NCBI GenBank assembly: GCA_016206725.1
Contig: JACQRA010000021.1
Span: 1-8,151 of the forward strand
Direction: 5' to 3'
Origin: Candidatus Omnitrophota bacterium
GTDB lineage: Bacteria; Omnitrophota; Gorgyraeia; Aquiviventales; Aquiviventaceae
Length of the DNA stretch: 8,151 bases
Part shown: piece by piece, positions 1-5,776 of the stretch
Layout of the letters: every line of letters begins with the position of its first letter
How positions within the stretch are numbered: position 1 is the first letter of the stretch
Notes under the pieces: model-generated
Database searches by the model: none
Seen by the model: the letters and a program-made list of their open reading frames with translations, nothing else
What the model was told of the DNA's origin: nothing
Made by a program: the position numbers and the translations under genes

Positions 1-120
1 GCGCTGATCGACATCAACTAAGGCGACGATCTTCGCCGCATCCTGACAATCGCGCTCAAGTCCTCGTGCGAGCGCGGAGCCGATCGCGCCGCACCCGACA
101 ATCCCAACGGTTTTCTTCAT
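1..120 (-). CDS. Probable L-aspartate dehydrogenase (NadX/DUF108-like), N-terminal 40 residues only
   Basis: Only the first 40 codons are present; the gene continues beyond the left edge. The ATG is at 120-118. The protein begins with a Rossmann fold: the dinucleotide-binding loop GCGAIG (residues 9-14, pattern G-x-G-x-x-G) and a second strand, IVALVDVD, ending in acidic residues near D36/D38, which usually indicates NAD preference. The short spacing and the phrase GIVGCGAIGSALA resemble aspartate dehydrogenases, which interconvert aspartate and iminoaspartate/oxaloacetate and can feed NAD synthesis. The position directly downstream of panD, another aspartate-using enzyme, fits this. The visible part cannot exclude another small NAD(P)-dependent dehydrogenase, such as one of the homoserine dehydrogenase or Gfo/Idh type. 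The start has a good Shine-Dalgarno sequence (AGGTGG at 130-125), but it lies inside a strong inverted repeat. Confidence 0.65.
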   Translation of the reverse strand, partial: MKKTVGIVGCGAIGSALARGLERDCQDAAKIVALVDVDQR

Positions 121-198
121 CCCACCACCTGCCGCCGGCCTACAAGGCTCTGCGCTTTGCGCAGAGCTGCCTTCGGCAGCTGCGGTAGGTGGTGGGAT
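119..198 (-). repeat. Inverted repeat with two inner hairpins filling the panD-nadX gap
   Basis: Seen directly: ATCCCACCACCT at 119-130 is the exact reverse complement of 187-198 (12 bp). After one mismatch the pairing continues for 4 bp (132-135 with 182-185). Inside lie two further perfect hairpins: 147-155 with 159-167 (9 bp, 3-base loop) and 166-171 with 175-180 (6 bp, 3-base loop). The two share bases 166-167, so they compete slightly or abut. The outer stem starts within the panD stop codon and ends within the dehydrogenase start codon, so the structure occupies exactly the intergenic gap. It could be a REP-like mobile palindrome, a translational control element, or an mRNA-stabilising structure. 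Confidence 0.85.
125..130 (-). promoter_or_regulatory. Ribosome binding site of the dehydrogenase gene, buried in the inverted repeat
   Basis: On the minus strand AGGTGG lies 4 bases before the ATG at 120. The same bases form part of the right arm of the 12-bp outer stem, paired with CCACCT just after the panD stop. If the stem forms in the mRNA, both the Shine-Dalgarno sequence and the first two bases of the start codon are base-paired. Ribosomes finishing panD would open it, giving translational coupling; that is inference. Confidence 0.6.
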
Positions 199-572
199 CA
201 CGGAACCAATTCAGTGTGTTGCACCTGCGAGACGTGGTTTTGGTCATCCACGAAGACGAGTTTCGGTGTCAGGCGCTGCACGTCCTCTTCCGCAACGTGC
301 GCGTACGAAATGATGATGACCTTGTCCCCGACGGCGGCGTGTCGGGCGGCGGCCCCATTCAGACACACGGTGCCGGAGTCGGGAATTCCCTCGATGCAAT
401 AAGTCTCCAGCCGAGCGCCGTTATTGAGGTTGACGACGTGCACCTGCTCGTACGGCACGAGGTCGGCGGCGCGCATCAGCAACGGATCCAACGTGAGGCT
501 GCCCGTGTACTGCAGGTTCGCCTCTGTCACCGTCGCCCCATGAATCTTGGATTTGCACATTGTTCGCCACAT
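198..572 (-). CDS. panD: Aspartate 1-decarboxylase (pyruvoyl enzyme)
   Basis: Converts L-aspartate to beta-alanine for pantothenate and coenzyme A, in the cytoplasm. The 124-residue protein has the expected size. It shows the self-cleavage site YTGS with the future pyruvoyl Ser25 after Gly24, plus Lys9, Arg54 and Tyr58, all at the same numbers as in E. coli PanD. The start at 572 (MWRTM) was chosen because it matches the family N-terminus (M-x-RTM-x-x-x-K) and has AGAAGG four bases upstream. An in-frame ATG at 632, overlapping the panC stop as TAATG, would add 20 charged residues with no family counterpart and no ribosome binding site. It lies 59 bases downstream of panC and 77 bases upstream of the dehydrogenase. 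All key residues seem intact. Confidence 0.95.
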   Translation of the reverse strand: MWRTMCKSKIHGATVTEANLQYTGSLTLDPLLMRAADLVPYEQVHVVNLNNGARLETYCIEGIPDSGTVCLNGAAARHAAVGDKVIIISYAHVAEEDVQRLTPKLVFVDDQNHVSQVQHTELVP

Positions 573-575
573 CAC

Positions 576-615
576 GCCTTCTTCCGCCCTCTGAGGCCCT
601 CTTCGGCCTTCTTGG
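576..615 (-). repeat. Degenerate decamer repeat, four copies, between panC and panD
   Basis: On the plus strand four consecutive 10-base units follow the pattern GCCYTCTKNN with small changes: GCCTTCTTCC, GCCCTCTGAG, GCCCTCTTCG, GCCTTCTTGG. In the mRNA this gives a purine-rich leader with several AAGG or GAGGG tracts. The unit nearest panD supplies its Shine-Dalgarno sequence. The other copies could act as decoy or standby ribosome sites, or be a chance low-complexity stretch. Confidence 0.6.
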
Positions 616-631
616 TTTTCTCGACGACACA

Positions 632-1480
632 TTATGTCACGTCGACGAGGAGGTTGTCAATCAGTCGCGTCGTTCCAACGAACGCAGCAACGAGGATGGC
701 CGCCCGTCCCTTGAGCTGTGCCACCGGTGTGAGGGTGGCCGCATCGACGATGCCGATCTGTTGCACGCGGATGAGAGCCTGTTGACGCATCACCGCCTGC
801 ATCCGACGGCGCAGCGCCTGCGCACGTCGCTCCCCGCCACGAATCGCCTCATGCGCCGCCTTCAACGCCTGAGAGAGGGCGACGGCTTGTCGTCGCTCGA
901 CGGTGCTCAGATAGACGTTGCGCGAGCTCATCGCCAATCCGTCCGATTCTCGCACCGTCGGCAACACGTCAATGCGCACCGGCCAATGGAGGTCCTCAAC
1001 CATCCGCTTGATGATCACGGCTTGCTGATAATCTTTTTGGCCGAAATAGGCGATGGTGGGCTGAACGATGTTGAACAGTTTCGCAACGACCGTCGCCACC
1101 CCGCGAAAATGTCCGGGCCGCAGGGCGCCTTCGAGTTGGTCGCTCAAGCCCTCAACCTCCACGATGGCGCAAGCGCCGCGAGGGTACATCTCCTCGCGTG
1201 ATGGCGCGAACACCACATCGGCTCCTTCCCGTTTGGCGAGCGCCAGATCGCGTGAGAGATTCCGGGGGTAGCGCGCGAAATCCTCCCTCACGCCGAACTG
1301 CAGTGGATTCACAAAGATGCTCACCACCACGGTGTCGGTTTGCCGACGGGCGGCGCGGATCAACGAGAGGTGTCCCTCGTGCAGCGCGCCCATCGTCGGC
1401 ACCAACCCGATGGTCTCGCCGCGCCGCCGAATCTGTTCAGCGAACTGGATCATGTCACGAACGCGTCTAACGACACGCAT
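632..1480 (-). CDS. panC: Pantothenate synthetase (pantoate--beta-alanine ligase)
   Basis: Joins pantoate and beta-alanine using ATP, by way of a pantoyl-adenylate, in the cytoplasm. The 282 residues match the family length. Seen in order: PTMGALHEGH (28-37) with the nucleotide-binding HxGH pair His34/His37; SIFVNPLQF (54-62) with Gln61 for pantoate; FGQKDYQQ (146-153), the usual GxKDxQQ loop; and the KMSKS-like MSSRNVYL (184-191). The ATG at 1480 was chosen over the in-frame TTG at 1483 because AGGA sits exactly 8 bases upstream (1492-1489). The gene overlaps the end of folK by 14 bases, so the two are probably translationally coupled. Its product PanC uses the beta-alanine made by PanD next door. 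The usual partner panB (ketopantoate hydroxymethyltransferase) is not in the window. Confidence 0.96.
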   Translation of the reverse strand: MRVVRRVRDMIQFAEQIRRRGETIGLVPTMGALHEGHLSLIRAARRQTDTVVVSIFVNPLQFGVREDFARYPRNLSRDLALAKREGADVVFAPSREEMYPRGACAIVEVEGLSDQLEGALRPGHFRGVATVVAKLFNIVQPTIAYFGQKDYQQAVIIKRMVEDLHWPVRIDVLPTVRESDGLAMSSRNVYLSTVERRQAVALSQALKAAHEAIRGGERRAQALRRRMQAVMRQQALIRVQQIGIVDAATLTPVAQLKGRAAILVAAFVGTTRLIDNLLVDVT

Positions 1481-1928
1481 CAAGCAATTCCTGGATCGTT
1501 CGCTTCAGGACGGGATGGACGAGAGCCGGGGCCAACTGCGCCAGCGGCTCTAAGACGAATCGCCGGTGGTGCATCTGCGGATGCGGAATGACTAACTGCG
1601 GTTCCGTCACGATGCGATCATCGTACAACAAGATATCCAAATCAATGACCCGTGGACCCCATCGCTGCGATGAGGGAACGCGACCCAGATGACGTTCGAA
1701 TTGCTTGAGCGACTCCAACAACTCCTGCGGAGCAAGCGAGGTGTCAATTTCGAGGACGGTGTTCAAGAAATCCGCTTGAGGAGGGCCACCGACAGGCTTG
1801 GTTTCAGTAATCGTCGCCATCTGCACGAGACGGATCGTCCCTGAGACGGCGAGGGTTTGCGCGGCGTTTGAAATGTTGGCGAGGCGGTCGCCGTCGTTCG
1901 TGCCGAGACCGAGAAATACTCGTGCCAT
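1467..1928 (-). CDS. folK: 6-hydroxymethyl-7,8-dihydropterin pyrophosphokinase (HPPK)
   Basis: Transfers pyrophosphate from ATP to hydroxymethyl-dihydropterin, the step before dihydropteroate synthase in folate synthesis. The 153 residues are a normal single-domain HPPK length, with no folB or folP fusion. Seen: GLGTNDGDR near the N-terminus (usually GLGSNLGDR), TKPVGGPPQADFLN at 43-56 for substrate binding, and the signature RWGPRVIDLDIL (89-100), whose Asp96 and Asp98 match the magnesium-binding pair. Next comes IPHPQMHHRRFVLEPL. It is encoded just ahead of panC, overlapping it by 14 bases. A folK-panB-panC-panD order is common in Proteobacteria, so this looks like that cluster without panB. 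The start at 1928 follows a palindrome-filled gap and lacks a clear Shine-Dalgarno sequence, so it may be weakly translated. Confidence 0.95.
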   Translation of the reverse strand: MARVFLGLGTNDGDRLANISNAAQTLAVSGTIRLVQMATITETKPVGGPPQADFLNTVLEIDTSLAPQELLESLKQFERHLGRVPSSQRWGPRVIDLDILLYDDRIVTEPQLVIPHPQMHHRRFVLEPLAQLAPALVHPVLKRTIQELLDACR

Positions 1929-1933
1929 GTTTC

Positions 1934-1981
1934 AATCGGGGACACAAACACATTTTTGGAAATGTGTTTGTGTCCCCAATT
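1934..1981. repeat. Long perfect palindrome between dapL and folK, REP-like
   Basis: Seen directly: 1938-1955 (GGGGACACAAACACATTT) is the exact reverse complement of 1960-1977, with a 4-base loop. One mismatch (1937/1978) followed by 3 more pairs extends the arms to 1934-1981, reaching the last base of the dapL stop codon. There is no T-run after the stem on either strand, so it is not a classic intrinsic terminator. GGGGACAC at the stem base resembles palindromes mobilised by REP-associated tyrosine (Y1) transposases; that link is from memory and inference. It may block 3'-exonucleases and so separate dapL and folK transcript levels. Confidence 0.85.
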
Positions 1982-3150
1982 TAAAGGACTTTCGCAATTC
2001 TGGCGACGGCTTCTTGGATGCGGTCGGTGGGAAGGGTCAGCGAGAAACGGACGTAGCCTTCCCCATGCGCTCCGAATCCGGCGCCTGGAGTGATGACCAC
2101 GTGGGCTTCCTCCAGTACGCGCGTGGCAAAGGGAATGGAGGACTGTCCTTTCGGCACCCCCGCCCACACATAGAAGGTGGCCGGTGGTTTGGGCACGGTC
2201 CATCCCGCTTGCGTCAGTCCGTCAACGAGCAAATCGCGGCGCTGTTGGTAGGTCGCCAGCGCCTGCGCGAGCGGCGATTGGTCGCCGGTGAGCGCTTCGA
2301 TGGCGGCTAATTGGATCGGTTGGAATATCCCGGAGTCGAGATTCGATTTCAGTTGACTCAACGCGGCGATGACGGCGGCATTGCCACACACCCACCCCAC
2401 CCGCCAGCCGGTCATGTTGTAGGTCTTGGAGAGGCTGTGAAACTCCACCCCGATGTCTTTGGCGCCGGGAACCTGCAAGAAACTGATCGGTTTGAGGCCA
2501 TCAAATGCGACCTCGGAGTAGGCGGCATCGTGGGCGATGACGATATGGTACTCGTTGGCGAGTTGGATGGCTTCCTTGAAACAGTCCTCAGTCGCCACGG
2601 CGGCCGTCGGGTTATTCGGATAATTAAGCAGCATCAGCCGAGCCGAGCGCGCCGCCCTCTGGCTGATCGCGCCGAAGTCCGGCAGGAAGTTGTTCTCCGC
2701 CACTAACGGCATCGAGACGATGCTCGCCCCCGCCAAGATCGTGCCGCTGCGATACGGCGGATAACACGGGTCCGGCACGAGCACCGCGTCCCCTGGATTG
2801 GTCAGCGCCAAAGGCAAATGCGCGATGCCTTCTTTTGAACCTAAGAGCGGCAGCACCTCCGTGGCCGGATCAAGACTGACTTCGAATCGCCGTTGGTACC
2901 AGTCCGCAATCGCCACTCGCAGCGGCAGCAAGCCTTCGGTAAAGCTGTAGCGATGGTTCGCGGGATCGTCGGCCGTCTCCTGCAACTTCTTGACGATGTG
3001 TGGTGGGGTGGGAAGGTCCGGATCACCCACACCCAGGTCAATAACGTCCACACCCTGCTGCTGAAGTCGGTGCTTCGCCTTGTCGATCTCCACAAACAGA
3101 TACGGCGGCAGCATCTTCAGCCGCTCTGCCTTTTGGATATCAAAATTCAT
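1981..3150 (-). CDS. dapL: LL-diaminopimelate aminotransferase
   Basis: A PLP enzyme that converts tetrahydrodipicolinate and glutamate directly to LL-diaminopimelate, bypassing the succinyl or acetyl branches (DapD/C/E). The 389 residues show a fold-type I aminotransferase: LPPYLF near the N-terminus, DLGVGDPDLPTPP (38-50), GSKEGI (104-109) for cofactor phosphate binding, NYPNNPT (176-182), AHDAAY (206-211) with the PLP-nitrogen Asp208, SLSKTYNMTGWRVG (239-252) with Schiff-base Lys242, and the C-terminal substrate-binding Arg in YVRFSL. On motifs alone it could be another class I/II aminotransferase. Its place directly after dapB, in a cluster that has dapA, dapF and lysA but no dapD/C/E, supports DapL. 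The ATG at 3150 is used; a GTG at 3159 would add three residues. Neither has a convincing ribosome binding site. Confidence 0.88.
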   Translation of the reverse strand: MNFDIQKAERLKMLPPYLFVEIDKAKHRLQQQGVDVIDLGVGDPDLPTPPHIVKKLQETADDPANHRYSFTEGLLPLRVAIADWYQRRFEVSLDPATEVLPLLGSKEGIAHLPLALTNPGDAVLVPDPCYPPYRSGTILAGASIVSMPLVAENNFLPDFGAISQRAARSARLMLLNYPNNPTAAVATEDCFKEAIQLANEYHIVIAHDAAYSEVAFDGLKPISFLQVPGAKDIGVEFHSLSKTYNMTGWRVGWVCGNAAVIAALSQLKSNLDSGIFQPIQLAAIEALTGDQSPLAQALATYQQRRDLLVDGLTQAGWTVPKPPATFYVWAGVPKGQSSIPFATRVLEEAHVVITPGAGFGAHGEGYVRFSLTLPTDRIQEAVARIAKVL

Positions 3151-3151
3151 C

Positions 3152-3183
3152 TCAATCACTCAATCGCCCAATCACTTAATCAC
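3152..3183 (-). repeat. Tandem octamer repeat, four copies, across the dapB-dapL junction
   Basis: On the plus strand four consecutive 8-base units read TCAATCAC, TCAATCGC, CCAATCAC, TTAATCAC; in the mRNA this is roughly (GTGATTGA)x4. The dapB stop codon TGA (3174-3172) lies inside the unit at 3168-3175, and the last three dapB residues are also encoded by the repeat. The GTG of the unit nearest dapL is the alternative dapL start at 3159. Because 8 is not a multiple of 3, a gain or loss of a unit would alter the dapB tail, the spacing to dapL, or both. Confidence 0.8.
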
Positions 3184-3936
3184 TTCCTGCAGGACATCGC
3201 GCATCTCGTAGAGTTTGGCCGGCGGCTTGCCGGCGAGAAAGCGAGCGGCTTGGAGCGCGCCGAGGGCGAAGGCGTCGCGGCTGTGGGCACGATGGGTCAG
3301 CTCAAGGCGCTCCGACGGACCGGCGAAGATCACGGTGTGATCCCCCACGATGTCGCCGGCTCGAATGGCGTGCACCGGAATCTTCTCAATCGGCTGGCGC
3401 CGGCTCCCGGCGAGCAGCTCGGCCAAGCGCTTGGCTGTGCCACTGGGCCGATCCAGCTTCGCCTTGTGATGGGCTTCGACGACTTCCACTTCATAACCCA
3501 GCCCCAGCCGCTGGGCGGCGGCCTGCACCAGCTCAAACAACAGATTCACGCCCACACTCATGTTAGGACTCAGGACCATGGGGATCGTCTTGGCCGCTTG
3601 GACAACTTCAGCGCGTTGGGCGTCGGATAATCCGGTGGTCCCGATGACGGCGGCTTTCTTCAACTGGGCGGCAAGTCGCACGTGCTCCATCGTCGCTTCG
3701 GGCTGCGTAAATTCGATCAGCACATCGCCTGCGCCGATCGCCGTGTTAGCATCGTCGCTGATGCGAAGGCCGAGGACGGCAGCGCCCAGCCGCGAACCAA
3801 AGTCTTGGCCGAGGGCTTGATGGCCTTTCGACTCGATGGCGCCCGCAATTGAAAAGACCGAATCCTGAAGAGCCAGTGTCGCAATCCGCGAGCCCATCCG
3901 CCCGCAACAGCCTGAAATAGTCAGTTTGATGGTCAT
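3172..3936 (-). CDS. dapB: 4-hydroxy-tetrahydrodipicolinate reductase
   Basis: Reduces the DapA product to tetrahydrodipicolinate with NAD(P)H, the substrate of the neighbouring aminotransferase. The 254 residues are slightly shorter than the common 265-275. Seen in order: Rossmann loop ISGCCGRMG (residues 7-15), LIEFTQPEATMEH, the conserved GTTGL, SPNMSVGVN, and the active-site stretch VEAHHKAKLDRPSGTA with its catalytic His and Lys pair. The start at 3936 was chosen because MTIKLTISGCCGRMG is the family N-terminus, and it overlaps the dapA stop as ATGA with AGGAAG about 10 bases upstream. The frame stays open upstream inside dapA but carries no family sequence. The C-terminal end lies in the tandem octamer repeat, so the last residues may vary among strains. 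Confidence 0.96.
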   Translation of the reverse strand: MTIKLTISGCCGRMGSRIATLALQDSVFSIAGAIESKGHQALGQDFGSRLGAAVLGLRISDDANTAIGAGDVLIEFTQPEATMEHVRLAAQLKKAAVIGTTGLSDAQRAEVVQAAKTIPMVLSPNMSVGVNLLFELVQAAAQRLGLGYEVEVVEAHHKAKLDRPSGTAKRLAELLAGSRRQPIEKIPVHAIRAGDIVGDHTVIFAGPSERLELTHRAHSRDAFALGALQAARFLAGKPPAKLYEMRDVLQEVIK

Positions 3937-4832
3937 AAGTGGGCGACTTCCTGTAAGCCGTAGGCCGTCAGGGCGGCTTCGAGCTTTTCGAGATTCGCGC
4001 CCTCCATCGCGCAGAGCGGCAGCCGCAGTTGCGGCTCGATCAGGCCCAGCCACCCCATCGCGGTTTTCACCGGGATCGGATTCGTTTCGATGAACAACGC
4101 CTTGATGAGCGGCAGCAACTTGGCGTGCCACGATTGGGCCTCGTAAATGCGGCCTTGCTCAAAGGCGTGGACCAGAGCCGCCACATCATGAGGGACGATG
4201 TTGGCGGCGACGGAAATCACCCCGCGGCCTCCGATAGACAACACGGGCAGCGTGAGGGCGTCGTCTCCGGAAAGCAGCACAAGCTTTCGATTCGTCAACT
4301 GCAGGATGCGGCTCATCTGTTCCAGATTGCCGCTGGATTCCTTGATGGCCACGATGTTTCGGCAATCCGCCGCCAATTTGGCGACGGTTTCCGGCTCAAT
4401 GTTGACGGCCGTGCGGGAGGCGATATTATACGGCACGAGCGGCAGATCGACGGCGTCCGCAATCGCCTTGAAATGGAAATACAAGCCGCGTTGCGTCGGC
4501 CGGTTGTAATAGGGCGAGATGAGCAGCGCGGCATCCGCGCCGGCTTCTTTGGCATGCCGTGTCAAGCGAATGGCTTCTTTCGTATTATTCGAGCCGGTTC
4601 CCGCGATAACCGGAATGCGACCGCGAGCCGCCTGCACGACCAGCTCGATGACTCGCTCATGCTCCTCATGGGAGAGTGTTGCGGATTCCCCGGTGGTGCC
4701 GCAGGGAACAAGCGCGCTGGTGCCTGACGTCACGTGCCATTCCACCAACCGTTTCAGCGCCGCGTCATCCACTCGATCCTCCCGGAATGGAGTCACCAGC
4801 GCCACCATGGACCCACGCCACGCGACGTTCAT
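3933..4832 (-). CDS. dapA: 4-hydroxy-tetrahydrodipicolinate synthase
   Basis: Condenses pyruvate with aspartate semialdehyde, the committed step to diaminopimelate and lysine. The 299-residue TIM barrel is of normal length. Seen: GTTGESATL (45-53) with Thr46/Thr47, SPYYNRPTQ (106-114) with Tyr109, VPYNIASRT (133-141) with Tyr135 and the carboxylate-binding Arg140, and VAIKESSGN (161-169) with Schiff-base Lys164. These match T44/T45, Y107, Y133, R138 and K161 of E. coli. The full DHDPS set (Thr, Tyr, Arg) argues against other members of the aldolase superfamily such as N-acetylneuraminate lyase. It overlaps dapF upstream and dapB downstream by 4 bases each (ATGA), so it should be translated in step with them. 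The upstream GGGGGTGG is only a moderate ribosome binding site. Confidence 0.97.
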   Translation of the reverse strand: MNVAWRGSMVALVTPFREDRVDDAALKRLVEWHVTSGTSALVPCGTTGESATLSHEEHERVIELVVQAARGRIPVIAGTGSNNTKEAIRLTRHAKEAGADAALLISPYYNRPTQRGLYFHFKAIADAVDLPLVPYNIASRTAVNIEPETVAKLAADCRNIVAIKESSGNLEQMSRILQLTNRKLVLLSGDDALTLPVLSIGGRGVISVAANIVPHDVAALVHAFEQGRIYEAQSWHAKLLPLIKALFIETNPIPVKTAMGWLGLIEPQLRLPLCAMEGANLEKLEAALTAYGLQEVAHL

Positions 4833-5776
4833 GAAGCCACCCCCATTGGCCAGCGAAACGTTCCATCACAGATCCACCGCACCGCGCCTTCAAGCACCAC
4901 ATCTTTCACCAGACGCCGCGTACCCTGCGCCATGAGCTGGAAGGAGACGCTCATCCGATCGCCTCCCCGCGTGATGACATCAATCCGACGGCGGACTCCG
5001 CCATTCGATCCTGCCGAATGGGTGAGGCCATGGATGATGGCCGCTGCGGTCACACCGGTCCCGCACGCCAGGGTTTCCCCTTCGACGCCTCGCTCATAGG
5101 TGCGAATGCGAAGACAGTGGCCCGCATGGCGATCGACTTGAACAAAATTCACATTCGTCCCGCGCGGCTGAAACATCCGATGAACACGGAGTTGCCGCCC
5201 CAAGCCCTCCACGTCCACCGCCTCGAGGTCGCTGACCCCCACCACCACATGGGGGACGCCGGTGTCAATTGACGCGGCAGAGAGCATCCGTCCAGCGACG
5301 GGGATCTCAAGACCCAAGCGCACCTGTGTCGGCTCGGCCATCTGCAAATGGATCCGCTCGCTCCGCCCCCAGCCGGTGACGGTTCCACCGGCGGTCTCCA
5401 GCGCAATCGGCTCGGCCTGTGGAGCCCCATGACCTCTCGATGCGCTGGGGGCGACATCCCGAGCGGAGTCGAGGGACGAACTCATTCGTTGCGCGAGAAA
5501 CCGAACGACACACCGCGCGCCGTTGCCGCACATCTCAGCTTCGGAGCCGTCCGGATTGAAGACCCGCATCCGGACGTCGCCCACGCGAGACGGCTCCAAC
5601 AGCAACAGGCCGTCCGCCCCGATTCCCCAGCGCCGGTCGCAGGCGGCGCGCGCAATGGCCGGCCATCGACCCTTGAGCGAGTTCAGACGTTGGTGGACGG
5701 CGTCCACGATCAGGAAGTCGTTTCCCGTCCCAACCATCTTGGTGAAACGAACCATCGTCGAATGCGGAATGGTCAT
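4829..5776 (-). CDS. dapF: Diaminopimelate epimerase, with an in-frame insert
   Basis: Interconverts LL- and meso-diaminopimelate using two catalytic cysteines without a cofactor; the meso form goes to peptidoglycan and lysine. Seen: MVGTGNDFLIVD (14-25), NPDGSEAEMCGNGARC (74-89) with Cys83 as one catalytic base, RGTNVNFVQVD (205-215), and YERGVEGETLACGTGVTAAA (227-246) with Cys238 as the other. At 315 residues it is about 35-40 longer than usual. Part of the excess is the serine/arginine-rich stretch around residues 98-120, between the first cysteine loop and the following strand, where homologues have a short turn. The start at 5776 overlaps the lysA stop as ATGA and has AGGA 8 bases upstream; an internal ATG at 5755 (MVRFTKM) is a closer family start. 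Both catalytic motifs are intact, so it is probably active. Confidence 0.95.
   Translation of the reverse strand: MTIPHSTMVRFTKMVGTGNDFLIVDAVHQRLNSLKGRWPAIARAACDRRWGIGADGLLLLEPSRVGDVRMRVFNPDGSEAEMCGNGARCVVRFLAQRMSSSLDSARDVAPSASRGHGAPQAEPIALETAGGTVTGWGRSERIHLQMAEPTQVRLGLEIPVAGRMLSAASIDTGVPHVVVGVSDLEAVDVEGLGRQLRVHRMFQPRGTNVNFVQVDRHAGHCLRIRTYERGVEGETLACGTGVTAAAIIHGLTHSAGSNGGVRRRIDVITRGGDRMSVSFQLMAQGTRRLVKDVVLEGAVRWICDGTFRWPMGVAS
5423..5485 (-). repeat. In-frame insert in dapF resembling a dispersed repeat
   Basis: This stretch encodes residues 98-118 of the epimerase (MSSSLDSARDVAPSASRGHGA), which have no counterpart in the family as I know it. The DNA contains CCTCGACTCCGCTCGGGATG on the minus strand, a phrase resembling short dispersed repeats seen in several GC-rich bacterial genomes (recollection, not checked). 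It looks like a small repeat that landed in frame in a surface loop. The exact edges are uncertain, and only one copy is in this window. Confidence 0.45.

Noticed and set aside
573..632. Longer panD beginning at ATG 632
   Set aside because: The added 20 residues come from the decamer repeat, have no family match, and the start has no ribosome binding site; with the start at 572 the catalytic residues take E. coli numbering.
560..1201. Long open frame on the plus strand across panC, and similar ones at 2893-3630, 4029-4727 and 5348-5836
   Set aside because: They lie antisense to genes with full conserved motifs, show no family signature of their own, and are expected in GC-rich DNA.
1938..1977. 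Rho-independent terminator after dapL
   Set aside because: The stem is strong, but no T-run follows it on either strand, and genes continue in the same direction 10 bases later.
3152..3183. CRISPR-like array at the short tandem repeats (also 6032-6066)
   Set aside because: Units of 7-8 bases are directly adjacent, with no spacers and no cas genes.
3937..4131. Longer dapB extending into dapA
   Set aside because: The extension overlaps dapA coding sequence, lacks family similarity, and the ATGA-coupled start at 3936 has a ribosome binding site.
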